Shown here: piece after piece, positions 1 through 8,454 of the stretch
How the letters are laid out: the number at the start of each line of letters is the position of its first letter
Numbering within the stretch: the stretch's first letter is position 1
Assembly (NCBI GenBank): GCA_051871275.1
Contig: JBJECR010000025.1
Span: 1 to 20,604 of the forward strand
Direction: 5' to 3'
Source: CAJUPY01 sp051871275
Lineage (GTDB): Bacteria > Bacteroidota > Bacteroidia > Bacteroidales > Muribaculaceae
DNA length: 20,604 bases
The notes under the pieces: generated by a model
What the model was told of the DNA's origin: nothing
Database searches by the model: none
Seen by the model: the letters and a program-made list of their open reading frames with translations, nothing else
Program-made: the position numbers and the translations under genes

Positions 1-1
1 T

Positions 2-49
2 TTCAACAAGGAACAAAAGGTGCAAGTGGTAAAGGCGGTTGTGCCGTAA
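2..49 (+). CDS. C-terminal tail of an unidentified gene cut by the window edge
   Basis: Reading from base 2 gives fifteen codons ending NKEQKVQVVKAVVP and a TAA at 47-49. A large inverted repeat starts at the next base, which is how a gene end followed by a terminator would look. Base 1 begins a competing frame that stays open to about 90, but it runs into the hairpin and its composition is less protein-like. The product cannot be identified from so few residues. The context suggests it belongs to the putative mobile element that ends further right. Confidence 0.35.
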   Translation, partial: FNKEQKVQVVKAVVP

Positions 50-113
50 GAAAGAGAATCCGCACATCCATCGTCAAACCCTCGGTTTGATGCGGATATG
101 CGGACTTTCTTTC
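50..113. terminator. Large inverted repeat, probable terminator
   Basis: The left arm 50-80 and right arm 84-113 are near-perfect reverse complements of about 30 bases separated by the trinucleotide CTC. The shared core of the arms is TCCGCA-ATCC and TCAAACC. The repeat begins immediately after the stop codon at 47-49. There is no long T-run, so it may act as a bidirectional terminator or a DNA cruciform rather than a classical intrinsic terminator. Confidence 0.5.
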
Positions 114-125
114 AGCCATGCCGCC

Positions 126-172
126 AGTGCCGATGACCGACCCTTACCACGTAAGGGTGAATCATCCGCACG
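126..172. repeat. Second inverted repeat
   Basis: ACCCTTAC (140-147) and GTAAGGGT (151-158) form a perfect 8-base stem around a CAC loop. The pairing continues outward past a three-base internal loop, with GATGA (left) against TCATC (right) and then GTGCC against GGCAC-like bases carrying one mismatch. It lies just downstream of the inverted repeat at 50-113. It makes any reading of this region as a gene doubtful. Confidence 0.5.
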
Positions 173-232
173 GTTTCACTTGCGCCAAGAGGAACAACAA
201 AAAGAAGAAAACAGCAAGCCCCCGTAAAAGTA

Positions 233-375
233 CCTCTCTCGCATAGCCATGAAAGGGTTGTCCGCTTGCCGATTGTCTAAACGAGAGTTTAGGCTTCAAA
301 AGCGGACATTCCTTTCGGATATGCCATAGTAGGAAAGAGGTTGTCTGAACTCGTTTCAGCCAACGCCTTTCCTAC
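233..375. repeat. Nested, competing inverted repeats
   Basis: Several stems are visible. Bases 251-267 pair with 300-316 (15 of 17 positions, sharing TGTCCGCTT). CTAAAC (277-282) pairs with GTTTAG (287-292) inside that loop. CCTCTCTC (233-240) pairs imperfectly with GAAAGAGG (333-340). A separate stem pairs GTAGGAAAG (329-337) with CTTTCCTAC (367-375) and encloses GTTG/CAAC and CTGAA/TTCAG. The outer stem of the first fold and this last stem share bases 333-337, so they cannot form together. That is compatible with alternative RNA folds, or with DNA structure at the end of a mobile element. No conserved coding frame was recognised. Confidence 0.5.
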
Positions 376-478
376 ATGAAAACTCACTTTTACGGAAGAA
401 CAGTAACGAACAGGTCAAGAAATCACGCTCAAAAACACAGAAAAATGAGCAAATCCTTGGAGTACCCGAATAAAAAGT

Positions 479-488
479 GTACCTTTGC
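479..488 (+). other. Possible CTnDOT-type attachment core (GTAnnTTTGC)
   Basis: GTACCTTTGC at 479-488 fits exactly the ten-base core GTAnnTTTGC used by IntDOT-like tyrosine integrases of Bacteroides conjugative transposons. The same bases also fit the -7 part (TAnnTTTG) of a Bacteroidetes promoter, but no good TTTG lies 19-21 bases upstream. The position between a hairpin-rich non-coding stretch and a truncated permease gene favours an attachment-site remnant. Ten bases with two free positions can arise by chance, and which side is the element is inferred from context. Confidence 0.4.
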
Positions 489-613
489 AAACAGAGTTGT
501 GAGGCGAAGTAAATCACAGAATATCAGTGCACTTGCACTTTCGCTAAATCGTTACCATAAATCCGCAACTCCTTCATTCTATTCTGATATTCAATCAGAT
601 ATAAGTTTTTTGA
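489..613. other. Non-coding junction between putative element edge and RND gene
   Basis: No convincing gene, promoter or RNA is seen here. A frame running through this stretch is open but does not resemble the N-terminal part of RND permeases. Near 580-620 that frame ends with residues SFLIIP, which could be a decayed copy of the permease segment before transmembrane helix 4. If so, a small deletion near 621-625 moved the rest of the gene to another frame. I regard this as a possibility only. Confidence 0.3.
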
Positions 614-2632
614 TTATCCCCTTCAATAATAGTATCACTACTCGGTACTTTTGCTTTTCTCTATGTTGTGAATTTCAGTTTGAATCTTCTGACGTTATTT
701 GCTCTTGTGCTCGTGATTGGGACAGTGGTTGATGATGCAATTGTAGTAGTAGAAGCTGTACAGGCAAAATTTGATGAAGGATATGAGTCTGCTTATCGTG
801 CTACAATTTACGCAATGGGTGGACTTACGTCTGCACTATTTACCACGACTATAGTCTTTATGGCAGTTTTTATTCCTGTTTGTTTTATGGGTGGAACCAC
901 AGGTGTCTTTTATACTCAATTTGGACTTACTATGGCTGTAGCGGTGGCAATTTCGTTGCTAAATGCTCTTACGTTAAGTCCTGCCTTGTGTGCCCTATTA
1001 TTAAAGCCGAGAAAGATACACGGATATTTGAATTTCTCGGATCGTTTTCACCTTGCTTTTAATAAGTCTTTTGGAATTATTCAGAAACGTTACAAAAAAA
1101 GTGTAAATTTCTTTATGCATCACAATTATATCACCATTTTAGGAATAATTGCCTGTTTTGCTGTTCTTTATTGGCTGATGAATATTACCAAAACAGGACT
1201 TGTGCCGCAAGAAGATATGGGCACTATTACTATAAACGTTCAGACTGCTCCCGGTAGCAATCTTGCCGAAACTGAACGGGTGATGAATCTTGTGGAAGAT
1301 GCAATTAAAGATTTACCGCAAATAAATATCTATTCTCGAATCACGGGAAAAGATGCAAGACATAATCAGTCTGCTTCTGCAGGTTCTTTTACTATACGTC
1401 TTACGAATTGGAGTGAGAGAAACGGTAAGGGAGATGATATTTATTCAGTCATATCGGAAATTTATAAAAGGACAGATAATATTACTGCAGGACAGATTCG
1501 TGTTTCCACTCAACCTATGATTTCCGGATATGGCACAACAAATGGCTTTGAATTATATATTCAGGACAAAAAGGGTGTTACCACAGAAGAACTTCTAAAT
1601 CAAACAAATAAGTTTATTTCAGCCCTAAACAAACGTCCGGAAATTTCAAGAGCATATACTACTTTTGATACTAAATATCCTCAATATTCAGTTGAAGTGG
1701 ATGCTGCACTATGTAAAAGAAACGGTGTCTCACCGGGGGATGTGTTAAGCACTTTGGCGGGGTATGTTGGAGGTAATTATTCGTCAAATCTAAATAGATT
1801 CACAAAATTATATAGAGTGATGGTTCAAGCTGCTCCGGAATTCAGACTTGATACTGAATCGCTTGACAATATGTTTGTACGTACATCAGCAGGAAAGATG
1901 TCCCCGATATCACAATATATTAAATTGACTCCTGTTTATGGTAGTGAAAGCCTTTCAAGATTTAATTTGTTTTCCGCAATTGCTGTGTATGGCACTCCTA
2001 CCGACGGTTTTAGTTCCGGTCAAGCCATAAATGCTATAAATGAAGTGGCATCGGAAGTTTTGCCTGAGGGTTTCGGTTTTGAGTATGGAGGTATGTCGCG
2101 AGAGGAAGCATCAACCGGCGATACCACGACTATTGTTTTTGTGATATGCATTGTATTTATATATCTCATTTTATGTGCTTTATATGAGAGCCTTATGATA
2201 CCTTTTGCAGTAATACTTTCCGTACCATTCGGACTTTGCGGAAGTTTTATTTTTGCAAACTTTTGGGGGCTTGAAAATAATATTTATATGCAGACCGGAC
2301 TTATAATGCTAATAGGCTTGCTTTCTAAAACTGCGATATTACTCACGGATTATGCATCAACCCGTCGCAAAGAGGGTTACTCTATAGTGTCTGCTGCTCT
2401 TAGTTCAGCAAAAGTACGTTTACGTCCTATCTTAATGACATCACTGACAATGATTTTCGGTATGTTGCCTCTCATGTTTGCATCAGGTGCAGGGGCAAAT
2501 GGTAATATTTCCGTGGGCGTAGGCACAATAGGTGGAATGCTTATCGGCACAGTGGCTTTGATTTTTTTCGTACCAACGCTATTCATATTTTTTGAATTAA
2601 TACAAGAAAAAATCACCCCCGTGAGGGAATGA
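614..2632 (+). pseudogene. RND (AcrB/HAE1-type) efflux permease, N-terminally truncated
   Basis: This is the C-terminal two thirds of an inner-membrane resistance-nodulation-division permease, the proton-driven pump of a tripartite drug or toxin exporter. The frame opens after a TGA at 611-613. Recognisable homology begins near 626 with IIVSLLGTFAF and continues without break. The first in-frame start is the GTG at 668, giving 654 residues. Numbering from it, the helix-4 pair D22-D23 (in VVDDAIVVVEAV) matches AcrB D407/D408 and K554 (in GLLSKTAILL) matches K940, so the proton relay is present with normal spacing. The second periplasmic porter and docking domain and helices 4-12 are intact. 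Helices 1-3 and the first periplasmic domain, about 380 residues, are missing, so the product should not pump. The cause is probably the mobile-element edge just upstream. No membrane-fusion or TolC-like gene lies beside it. Confidence 0.85.
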
Positions 2633-2680
2633 TTCTTTCAATTAAGTTAGTAATTTATATTAGTTTAATTCACTTTTATT

Positions 2681-2711
2681 AGGCAGTGTGATAGAGATAT
2701 TATGCTGCCTT
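2681..2711. terminator. Weak bidirectional terminator between convergent genes
   Basis: AGGCAG (2681-2686) pairs with CTGCCT (2705-2710) around an 18-base loop, in the gap between the convergent permease and amylase genes. The bases after it are T-rich on the plus strand, and the bases before it give a T-rich stretch on the minus strand. The stem is short and the loop long, so this is a modest call. Confidence 0.35.
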
Positions 2712-2716
2712 TATTG

Positions 2717-4144
2717 CTATTTTATTCTGATGATTTCAGGTATATAAGCTTTAACCTTAACCGGCATACTATTTTCAGAAAGAGAGAGTTCAATATCTTT
2801 GTCGCTGAAAATCATAGCCACTTGGTTTTCGCTTAAAGTATCTGTTTTCTTGACAACAAGCACTTCCGCTCCCGCAATTTTTGGTGAATAAAATTGGCAA
2901 GTTCCTCGCCACATTGCAGGATTTTCTTTTCTCATTGCAAAAGCATGTGAGATATAGTCTTTCAGACGCTGTTCATCTGCATTATTCGCTTTGATGTGTC
3001 CTGTAGTACGAGCTATATTGTCTTTCTGCCCACCGGTAGTGTTTTTGCTCAAGTCTGCGTATTCATCACCATAATAGAGAGTTACAGGACCGCTGTAACC
3101 TGCAAGTATCGCATTGCGAAGCATAAGTTTCTCGTAGAAATAATCTCCGGTAATATGGTCAGCAACACGGTATCCGTCATGGTTTGTGAGGAATAGGTTA
3201 GGCATCACGTCATCGCTACAATAACCGCGAGAAACAGGATTTGAATACACTGTGATGATATCCTTCCAGCCGTTTTCAAGTCCTTCCCCTTCTATTTCTT
3301 GCATAGGACCGCTTATAAGTTCTTTACCCTGAAAATCAAATGCACTTATGAGTCCGCAGTCACGGAAAACACCTTTATTTATTTGAGCGGCATCACCCCA
3401 ATCTTCGCCGACCATATAGCCGAGAATACCCCATTTTTCACCGGCATTGCGACGTTTTTCGCAGCATTGTTCAACTGCTTGGCGAATTTCAATCCAGTAA
3501 TCGTGTCCACCTTGTAGCATTTGATAAGCCTGGTCAAGTCGCCAACCGTCTATATTGAAATTTTCAATCCAGTATGTAGCAACTTCCTTGATGTATTCCA
3601 AACTGCCGGGAAATTTAACGTTACCTGTACCTGCATTTTCGCGGTCACATTCCGTTATAGTGCAGTCCAACTTGTTGCCTTTAGGTGAAGGAAGCGTGAC
3701 GCCGCCATGATGTCCGAAAACGCCATCCAGAATAACGTAAAGTCCTAATTCGTGTGCTTTATCCACAAGTTCGCGGAAATCCGCTTCAGTTCCGAAATGA
3801 GGGTCAATCTTGAAGTAATTGTTAGTAAAATAGCCGGTTGCTTGGAGTTTCTCACCACCACTTGCTGTACTGCTGTCAAATATAGGTGTTAGCCATATAG
3901 CATTAACGTTCAAGCTTTTGATGTGAGGAAGAGCATTTATTATTCCACGCAAATTTCCGTTTTTTGTGTGTCCGTCAGGTCCCCACATTGCAGTGTAACC
4001 TGGTGCTCCGTCTTCTCCATGTTGAAAACTTGCAACCATTATTTGATAAATTGCAAGGTTTCTTTGGTCCGGAGATTCTGCTTTTGAATTAAATGAAAAT
4101 ATTCCGCCAAAAAAGGCAAAAAGTAGTATCCAATATTTTTTCAT
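2717..4144 (-). CDS. Exported GH13 alpha-amylase family glycoside hydrolase
   Basis: A 475-residue enzyme predicted to cleave alpha-glucosidic bonds in starch-like glucans outside the inner membrane. Residues 1-22 (MKKYWILLFAFFGGIFSFNSKA) are a signal peptide with an Ala-type cleavage site and no lipobox cysteine. The four GH13 regions are visible: DGVFGHHG at 140-147 (region I), GWRLDQA at 200-206 with nucleophile D204, GEDW at 246-249 with acid/base E247, and LTNHD at 319-323 with the transition-state-stabilising D323. The TIM barrel is followed by a short beta domain with no extra carbohydrate-binding module. It stands alone, with no susC/susD pair or regulator in the window, and is transcribed away from the epimerase gene. 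A good promoter lies just upstream. Exact substrate and GH13 subfamily are not determined. Confidence 0.9.
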   Translation of the reverse strand: MKKYWILLFAFFGGIFSFNSKAESPDQRNLAIYQIMVASFQHGEDGAPGYTAMWGPDGHTKNGNLRGIINALPHIKSLNVNAIWLTPIFDSSTASGGEKLQATGYFTNNYFKIDPHFGTEADFRELVDKAHELGLYVILDGVFGHHGGVTLPSPKGNKLDCTITECDRENAGTGNVKFPGSLEYIKEVATYWIENFNIDGWRLDQAYQMLQGGHDYWIEIRQAVEQCCEKRRNAGEKWGILGYMVGEDWGDAAQINKGVFRDCGLISAFDFQGKELISGPMQEIEGEGLENGWKDIITVYSNPVSRGYCSDDVMPNLFLTNHDGYRVADHITGDYFYEKLMLRNAILAGYSGPVTLYYGDEYADLSKNTTGGQKDNIARTTGHIKANNADEQRLKDYISHAFAMRKENPAMWRGTCQFYSPKIAGAEVLVVKKTDTLSENQVAMIFSDKDIELSLSENSMPVKVKAYIPEIIRIK

Positions 4145-4186
4145 TGTTTTATTAGATTTAAATTGTTTATTTGAGATTGTTTAGTG

Positions 4187-4216
4187 CAAAAATACAAAAA
4201 ATTTTCATACCACAAA
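4187..4216 (-). promoter_or_regulatory. Bacteroidetes-type promoter for the amylase gene
   Basis: Read on the minus strand, TTTG (4213-4216) is followed after 18 bases by TATTTTTG (4187-4194), close to the TTTG-N19/21-TAnnTTTG consensus of Bacteroidetes primary-sigma promoters. It lies about 40 bases before the ATG, leaving a short A/T-rich leader. Confidence 0.6.
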
Positions 4217-4233
4217 AATTATTTCTAACTTTG
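4202..4233 (+). promoter_or_regulatory. Putative promoter for the epimerase-ugd pair
   Basis: TAACTTTG at 4226-4233 matches the -7 consensus TAnnTTTG. The upstream element 20 bases before it reads TTTT rather than TTTG. The site is 28 bases before the epimerase ATG and partly overlaps the amylase promoter on the other strand, so the two transcription units may compete for polymerase. Confidence 0.45.
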
Positions 4234-4261
4234 CATAACATTAACAAAATAAGTAAAATAA

Positions 4262-5314
4262 ATGAAAATCCTCGTTACCGGTGCAGCCGGTTTTATTGGC
4301 AGTTATGTTTCCAAAAGACTTGCTGCAAAAAATGTTGTCGTAGGAATTGATAATATAAACGACTATTATGACCCGGCCTTAAAGTTTCATAGACTTGAAA
4401 GTGCAAGTTTTTTAGCATCTGAGTGCGAAAAGTGGAATAATAGAGTAAAATCCTCTGATTTTAAGGATTTTACTTTTGTTCGAATGGATATAAGTGATGA
4501 TAATTCCATTGATGAGCTCTTTAAATCTGAAAAATTTGACTATGTAATCAATCTTGCAGCACAAGCAGGAGTAAGATATTCCATTCAGAATCCCAAGGCG
4601 TACATTAAGTCCAATGTAGATGGCTTTATGAATATTCTTGAGGGGTGCAGAAATACAAATGTAAAACATCTTGTTTATGCTTCATCTTCAAGTGTATATG
4701 GTTTGAATGGCAAAGTGCCTTTCAGCGAACATGATGCGGTTTGTCACCCGGCTTCTTTATATGCTGCTACAAAAATCAGTAATGAGATGATGGCACATAC
4801 ATATTCACGGCTTTTTGGTATTCCTACTACGGGACTGAGATTTTTCACAGTCTATGGCCCTGCAGGACGCCCGGATATGTCGCCATTTCTTTTTGCTGAT
4901 GCAATCCTCCGTGACAAGCCGATAAAGGTGTTTAATAACGGCGATATGCTTCGTGATTTCACCTTCATTGAAGATATTGTGGAGGGGATAGTCCGCATAG
5001 TTGAAGTTATTCCGGAGAAAAATACCAAATGGGATAATATTTCTGCAGACCCTGCAACTTCTGATGCACCATATAGGATATACAATATTGGTAATTCTCA
5101 GCCGGTTAAACTTATGGACTACATCACAACGATTGAACAAGCAGCAGGGAAAGAAGCCAAAAAAGAGTTTCTCCCTATGCAACCTGGTGATGTTTATCAA
5201 ACATACGCAGATTGTTCCGCACTTGAAAAAGCAACCGGATTTAAGCCAAATACCCCTCTGAGTGAAGGAATTAAATTAACTGTTGAGTGGTTTAGACAGT
5301 ATTACAAACTTTGA
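4262..5314 (+). CDS. UDP-glucuronate 4-epimerase (extended SDR family)
   Basis: A 350-residue cytosolic NAD-dependent nucleotide-sugar epimerase. It most resembles the CapI/LpsL/GAE group that interconverts UDP-glucuronate and UDP-galacturonate. The Rossmann motif GAAGFIG is at 7-13, the catalytic Tyr-Lys pair is Y167 and K171 in YAATK, and the serine-rich catalytic strand SSSSVYG is at 141-147. RFFTVYGPAGRPDM at 193-206 is typical of this group. It is followed after 20 bases by UDP-glucose dehydrogenase, which makes its substrate, and this is the main reason to prefer this activity over GalE-type UDP-glucose epimerisation. Product use is inferred to be capsule, exopolysaccharide or LPS. No glycosyltransferases are nearby. 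The ATG at 4262 starts right before the Rossmann strand, so the start is secure. Confidence 0.88.
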   Translation: MKILVTGAAGFIGSYVSKRLAAKNVVVGIDNINDYYDPALKFHRLESASFLASECEKWNNRVKSSDFKDFTFVRMDISDDNSIDELFKSEKFDYVINLAAQAGVRYSIQNPKAYIKSNVDGFMNILEGCRNTNVKHLVYASSSSVYGLNGKVPFSEHDAVCHPASLYAATKISNEMMAHTYSRLFGIPTTGLRFFTVYGPAGRPDMSPFLFADAILRDKPIKVFNNGDMLRDFTFIEDIVEGIVRIVEVIPEKNTKWDNISADPATSDAPYRIYNIGNSQPVKLMDYITTIEQAAGKEAKKEFLPMQPGDVYQTYADCSALEKATGFKPNTPLSEGIKLTVEWFRQYYKL

Positions 5315-5334
5315 AATTATTAAATTAAGAATAT

Positions 5335-6645
5335 ATGAATATAGCAATAGTAGGTACCGGATATGTCGGACTTGTTTCAGGAACATGTTTTGCTGAAATG
5401 GGTGTTAATGTTACATGTGTTGACATTGACAGTAACAAAATAGAAAAACTGAAAAATGGAGAAATTCCAATTTATGAACCAGGTTTGGAAGAGATGGTTC
5501 TGCGAAATGTCGCTGCAGGACGATTGAATTTTACAACTGATTTACGTACTGTACTTGACGATGTTGAAGTTGTTTTCTCTGCTGTTGGTACTCCACCGGA
5601 CGAAGACGGCTCTGCTGACTTGAAATATGTACTTGCAGTAGCAAAAACTTTCGGACAGAATATCAATAAATACACTATTATTGTGACGAAATCCACTGTT
5701 CCTGTAGGTACTGCTAATAAAGTTAAGGATGCTATAAATGCTGAACTTGTAGCCAGGGGCGTAAATATTGATTTTGATGTTGCATCTAACCCTGAATTCC
5801 TTAAGGAAGGTGCTGCAATCAAGGACTTTATGACACCGGACAGAGTTGTTGTAGGTACGGACTCGGAAAGAGCAAAAAAAGTCATGGCACGACTTTACAA
5901 ACCGTTTATGCTCAGCGGTGACAGAATGATTTTTACCGATATTCCAAGTGCGGAAATGATTAAATACGCTGCAAATTCCATGCTTGCAACACGTATTTCT
6001 TTTATGAATGATATTGCAAATCTTTGCGAACTTGTAGGAGCCGATGTCAATATGGTGAGAAAAGGAATAGGTGCTGACACACGTATCGGAAAGAAATTCT
6101 TGTATCCGGGTTGTGGCTATGGTGGTTCATGCTTCCCTAAAGACGTCAAGGCTCTCATTAAAACAGCACAAAAAGTTGGCTATGAAATGAAAGTGCTTCG
6201 TGCTGTTGAAGATGTAAACGAACGTCAGAAATCTATTTTGTTTGATAAACTTGAACGTCATTTCTCAGGAAATATAGCAAGAAAAACAGTAGCAATGTGG
6301 GGATTGAGTTTCAAACCGGATACTGATGATATGCGAGAAGCTCCTGCACTTGTTTTGATAGACAAACTTGTTGCAGCAGGTTGTGAAGTCAAAGTTTTTG
6401 ACCCTATTGCTATGACTGAATGTAAACGCAGAATAGGGGAAAAAGTTACCTATTGCAAAGATATGTATGAAGCTACTGTTGATGCAGATGCTCTTATGCT
6501 TGTAACGGAATGGAATCAATTCCGTGTTCCGTCTTTACCTGTCCTTAAGAAAGCTATGAGGGAAATGGTGATAATAGACGGACGCAATATTTACGATGCT
6601 GAATATCTTGCAGAGAACGGTTTTACATACTATAAGATTGGTTAA
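5335..6645 (+). CDS. ugd: UDP-glucose 6-dehydrogenase
   Basis: A 436-residue cytosolic enzyme that oxidises UDP-glucose twice with NAD+ to UDP-glucuronate. The N-terminal NAD domain starts with IVGTGYVGLVSG (residues 5-16). The TKSTVPVGT segment is at 118-126, EFLKEG at 154-159, the catalytic-region lysine and asparagine are K210 and N214 in EMIKYAANS, and the covalent-thiohemiacetal cysteine is C266 in GYGGSCFPKD. The C-terminal UDP-binding domain is complete (WGLSFKPDTDDMREAP). Length fits the bacterial Ugd/TuaD class. It is the second gene of a pair with the epimerase, 20 bases apart, and feeds it. An 82-base gap follows, without an obvious terminator. Confidence 0.95.
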   Translation: MNIAIVGTGYVGLVSGTCFAEMGVNVTCVDIDSNKIEKLKNGEIPIYEPGLEEMVLRNVAAGRLNFTTDLRTVLDDVEVVFSAVGTPPDEDGSADLKYVLAVAKTFGQNINKYTIIVTKSTVPVGTANKVKDAINAELVARGVNIDFDVASNPEFLKEGAAIKDFMTPDRVVVGTDSERAKKVMARLYKPFMLSGDRMIFTDIPSAEMIKYAANSMLATRISFMNDIANLCELVGADVNMVRKGIGADTRIGKKFLYPGCGYGGSCFPKDVKALIKTAQKVGYEMKVLRAVEDVNERQKSILFDKLERHFSGNIARKTVAMWGLSFKPDTDDMREAPALVLIDKLVAAGCEVKVFDPIAMTECKRRIGEKVTYCKDMYEATVDADALMLVTEWNQFRVPSLPVLKKAMREMVIIDGRNIYDAEYLAENGFTYYKIG

Positions 6646-6727
6646 AAGACGATGTTTGAGAGGTTAATATATATAATAAAACCACTATCTTTTTCGTTAA
6701 TTACACTATAAACGTAAAATTCCGATA

Positions 6728-7747
6728 ATGGCTAAAGTAAAAAAGATACTTTTAATCTCTCTCATATCTTGTGCCTTTTCACTTAATGCACAAGATGGCA
6801 GTACTGCATATAATTTTCTAAATATAACTCAATCCGCTAAGATTTATGGTCTTGGTGGTGTGAATATCACCACTGTTGAAGAAGATGTGACGACCACAGA
6901 CCAAAACCCGGCTCTTTTAGGAAGTGAAATGAGCGGGCAAATTGCTCTCAACTATATGAGATACCTTGGTGACAGCAATTTTGCAGGTCTTGTTTATACT
7001 CATTCATCAGGTGAAAACGCTGCCTGGGCTGCCGGTTTACAGTATTTTGGCTATGGCTCTATTACGGAAACTGATGTTACAGGTGCAGTTTTGGGCAGTT
7101 TATCACCCCAAGATATAAATTTTTATGGTGCATATAGTCGAGATTTGAATAGCAAAGTTCGTGGCGGATTTAAGGTAAAAGCGATATATAGTGCTTACGG
7201 TGACTATTCTGCTTTTGCACTTGCCACAGACCTTGGTTTAAATTATTATGATGATGAGCACGAATTGTCTCTCTCTGCTGTTGTCGCAAATCTTGGCGGA
7301 CAGGTAAAGCGTTTTGATGAAAGTTACGACAGATTGCCTGTTGATGTACGTTTGGGGTGGTCGCAAATATTTGGTACTTTTCCTGTACGCTTTTCCGTTA
7401 CTGCTTGGAATCTCACCAAGTGGCATCTCCCATATTACGATAATGGCGATGGCACATCAGCAAATGCTCCGGAATTGAAAGACTCCTTTGGAAGCAACCT
7501 TTTCCGTCACCTTATTTTTGGTGCAGACATTGTGGCTTCCGATAAATTTTATCTGTCATTGGCATACAACTACAAGACTCGTTCCGACATGAGCACTTAT
7601 TCACGTTCATTTCTTTCCGGGTGGAGTCTTGGAGCAGGGCTTAATACAACAAAGTTCCGTCTTGGTTTGGCTTTTGCACAGCCACATTCAGGAGCAACCA
7701 CTTTAATGGTCAATTTAGGACTCAATTTAAATGATTTGATTAAGTAA
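6728..7747 (+). CDS. porQ: Type IX secretion system protein PorQ
   Basis: A 339-residue outer-membrane beta-barrel protein of the PorV/PorQ (FadL-like) type. In Porphyromonas gingivalis PorQ works with PorU, PorV and PorZ in the complex that processes and anchors T9SS cargo at the cell surface. A signal peptide occupies residues 1-21 (ending SLNA, then QDG). The opening of the mature protein, TAYNFLNITQSAKIYGLGGV, and the following QNPALLG and LNYMRYLGD segments are characteristic of PorQ. The rest alternates short aromatic-rich strands ending in a beta-strand C-terminus. It begins a tight gene run, with cmk 8 bases downstream. The 82 bases upstream contain TATCTTTT near 6686, an imperfect -7 element without a partner, so the promoter is unclear. 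Confidence 0.88.
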   Translation: MAKVKKILLISLISCAFSLNAQDGSTAYNFLNITQSAKIYGLGGVNITTVEEDVTTTDQNPALLGSEMSGQIALNYMRYLGDSNFAGLVYTHSSGENAAWAAGLQYFGYGSITETDVTGAVLGSLSPQDINFYGAYSRDLNSKVRGGFKVKAIYSAYGDYSAFALATDLGLNYYDDEHELSLSAVVANLGGQVKRFDESYDRLPVDVRLGWSQIFGTFPVRFSVTAWNLTKWHLPYYDNGDGTSANAPELKDSFGSNLFRHLIFGADIVASDKFYLSLAYNYKTRSDMSTYSRSFLSGWSLGAGLNTTKFRLGLAFAQPHSGATTLMVNLGLNLNDLIK

Positions 7748-7755
7748 TTCTAAAA

Positions 7756-8451
7756 ATGAATTCACAAAAAATAATAATTGCTATTGACGGCTACTCTTCC
7801 TCAGGCAAAAGCAGTATGGCAAAACGCCTTGCGGCTGAAATCGGTTACAGATACATAGATTCAGGTGCAATGTATCGTGCTGTTACTTTATACGCAATGC
7901 GAAATGGTATGATTGACGCTGAAGGCAATCCGAATGTAAATGCCATAATTAATGCTTTGCCTGAAATTAATATAGATTTTGAGGTAAAAGATGGTGTTCA
8001 AAACACCATTTTGAATGGAGAAAACGTTGAGAAAGAAATACGTCAAATGGCTGTTTCAAATAACGTTTCTCCGGTTGCGGCTATTCCGGAGGTGAGACAT
8101 GACCTTGTTGCCAAGCAGCAGGCTTTTGGTAACGAAAAGGGCATTGTGATGGACGGAAGAGATATTGGCACAACAGTTTTTCCAAATGCAGAATTAAAAG
8201 TATTCGTTAAAGCTTCTGCAGAAACTCGTGCACAAAGACGTTTTAAGGAACTTATAGAAAAAGGCAGTAATCCGTCTTACGAAGAAGTCCTTGCAAATGT
8301 TGTTCATCGTGACCATCTTGACGAAACTCGAAAAGAAAGTCCGTTGAGACAAGCGAATGATGCAATTCTCCTTGATAATTCATTTATGACTATTGAGGAA
8401 CAAAATGAATGGATGTTGCAGAGTTTTAATGAGGCTTTGGCAAAACAATAA
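7756..8451 (+). CDS. cmk: Cytidylate kinase
   Basis: A 231-residue cytosolic nucleoside monophosphate kinase that transfers phosphate from ATP to CMP and dCMP, supplying CDP/dCDP. The P-loop is GYSSSGKS at 12-19. The nucleotide-contact segment YIDSGAMYR is at 33-41 and VMDGRDIGTTVFP, holding the CMP-binding region, is at 131-143. LKVFVKASAETRAQRR follows as the LID-adjacent region. Length is normal for bacterial Cmk. It sits 8 bases after porQ and 3 bases before ispH and is almost certainly co-transcribed with both. Confidence 0.95.
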   Translation: MNSQKIIIAIDGYSSSGKSSMAKRLAAEIGYRYIDSGAMYRAVTLYAMRNGMIDAEGNPNVNAIINALPEINIDFEVKDGVQNTILNGENVEKEIRQMAVSNNVSPVAAIPEVRHDLVAKQQAFGNEKGIVMDGRDIGTTVFPNAELKVFVKASAETRAQRRFKELIEKGSNPSYEEVLANVVHRDHLDETRKESPLRQANDAILLDNSFMTIEEQNEWMLQSFNEALAKQ

Positions 8452-8454
8452 TTC

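Noticed and set aside
39..227. Open frame of 62 residues on the plus strand
   Set aside because: It runs through two strong inverted repeats, starts inside a probable upstream gene end, and has no recognisable domain. I treat it as non-coding.
376..732. Open frame of 118 residues overlapping the start of the permease
   Set aside because: It overlaps the certain permease frame, has a non-protein-like composition, and spans the candidate attachment core. At most its last third is a decayed piece of the permease.
4805..5200. 131-residue antisense frame within the epimerase gene
   Set aside because: A shadow of the confidently identified epimerase; no independent evidence.
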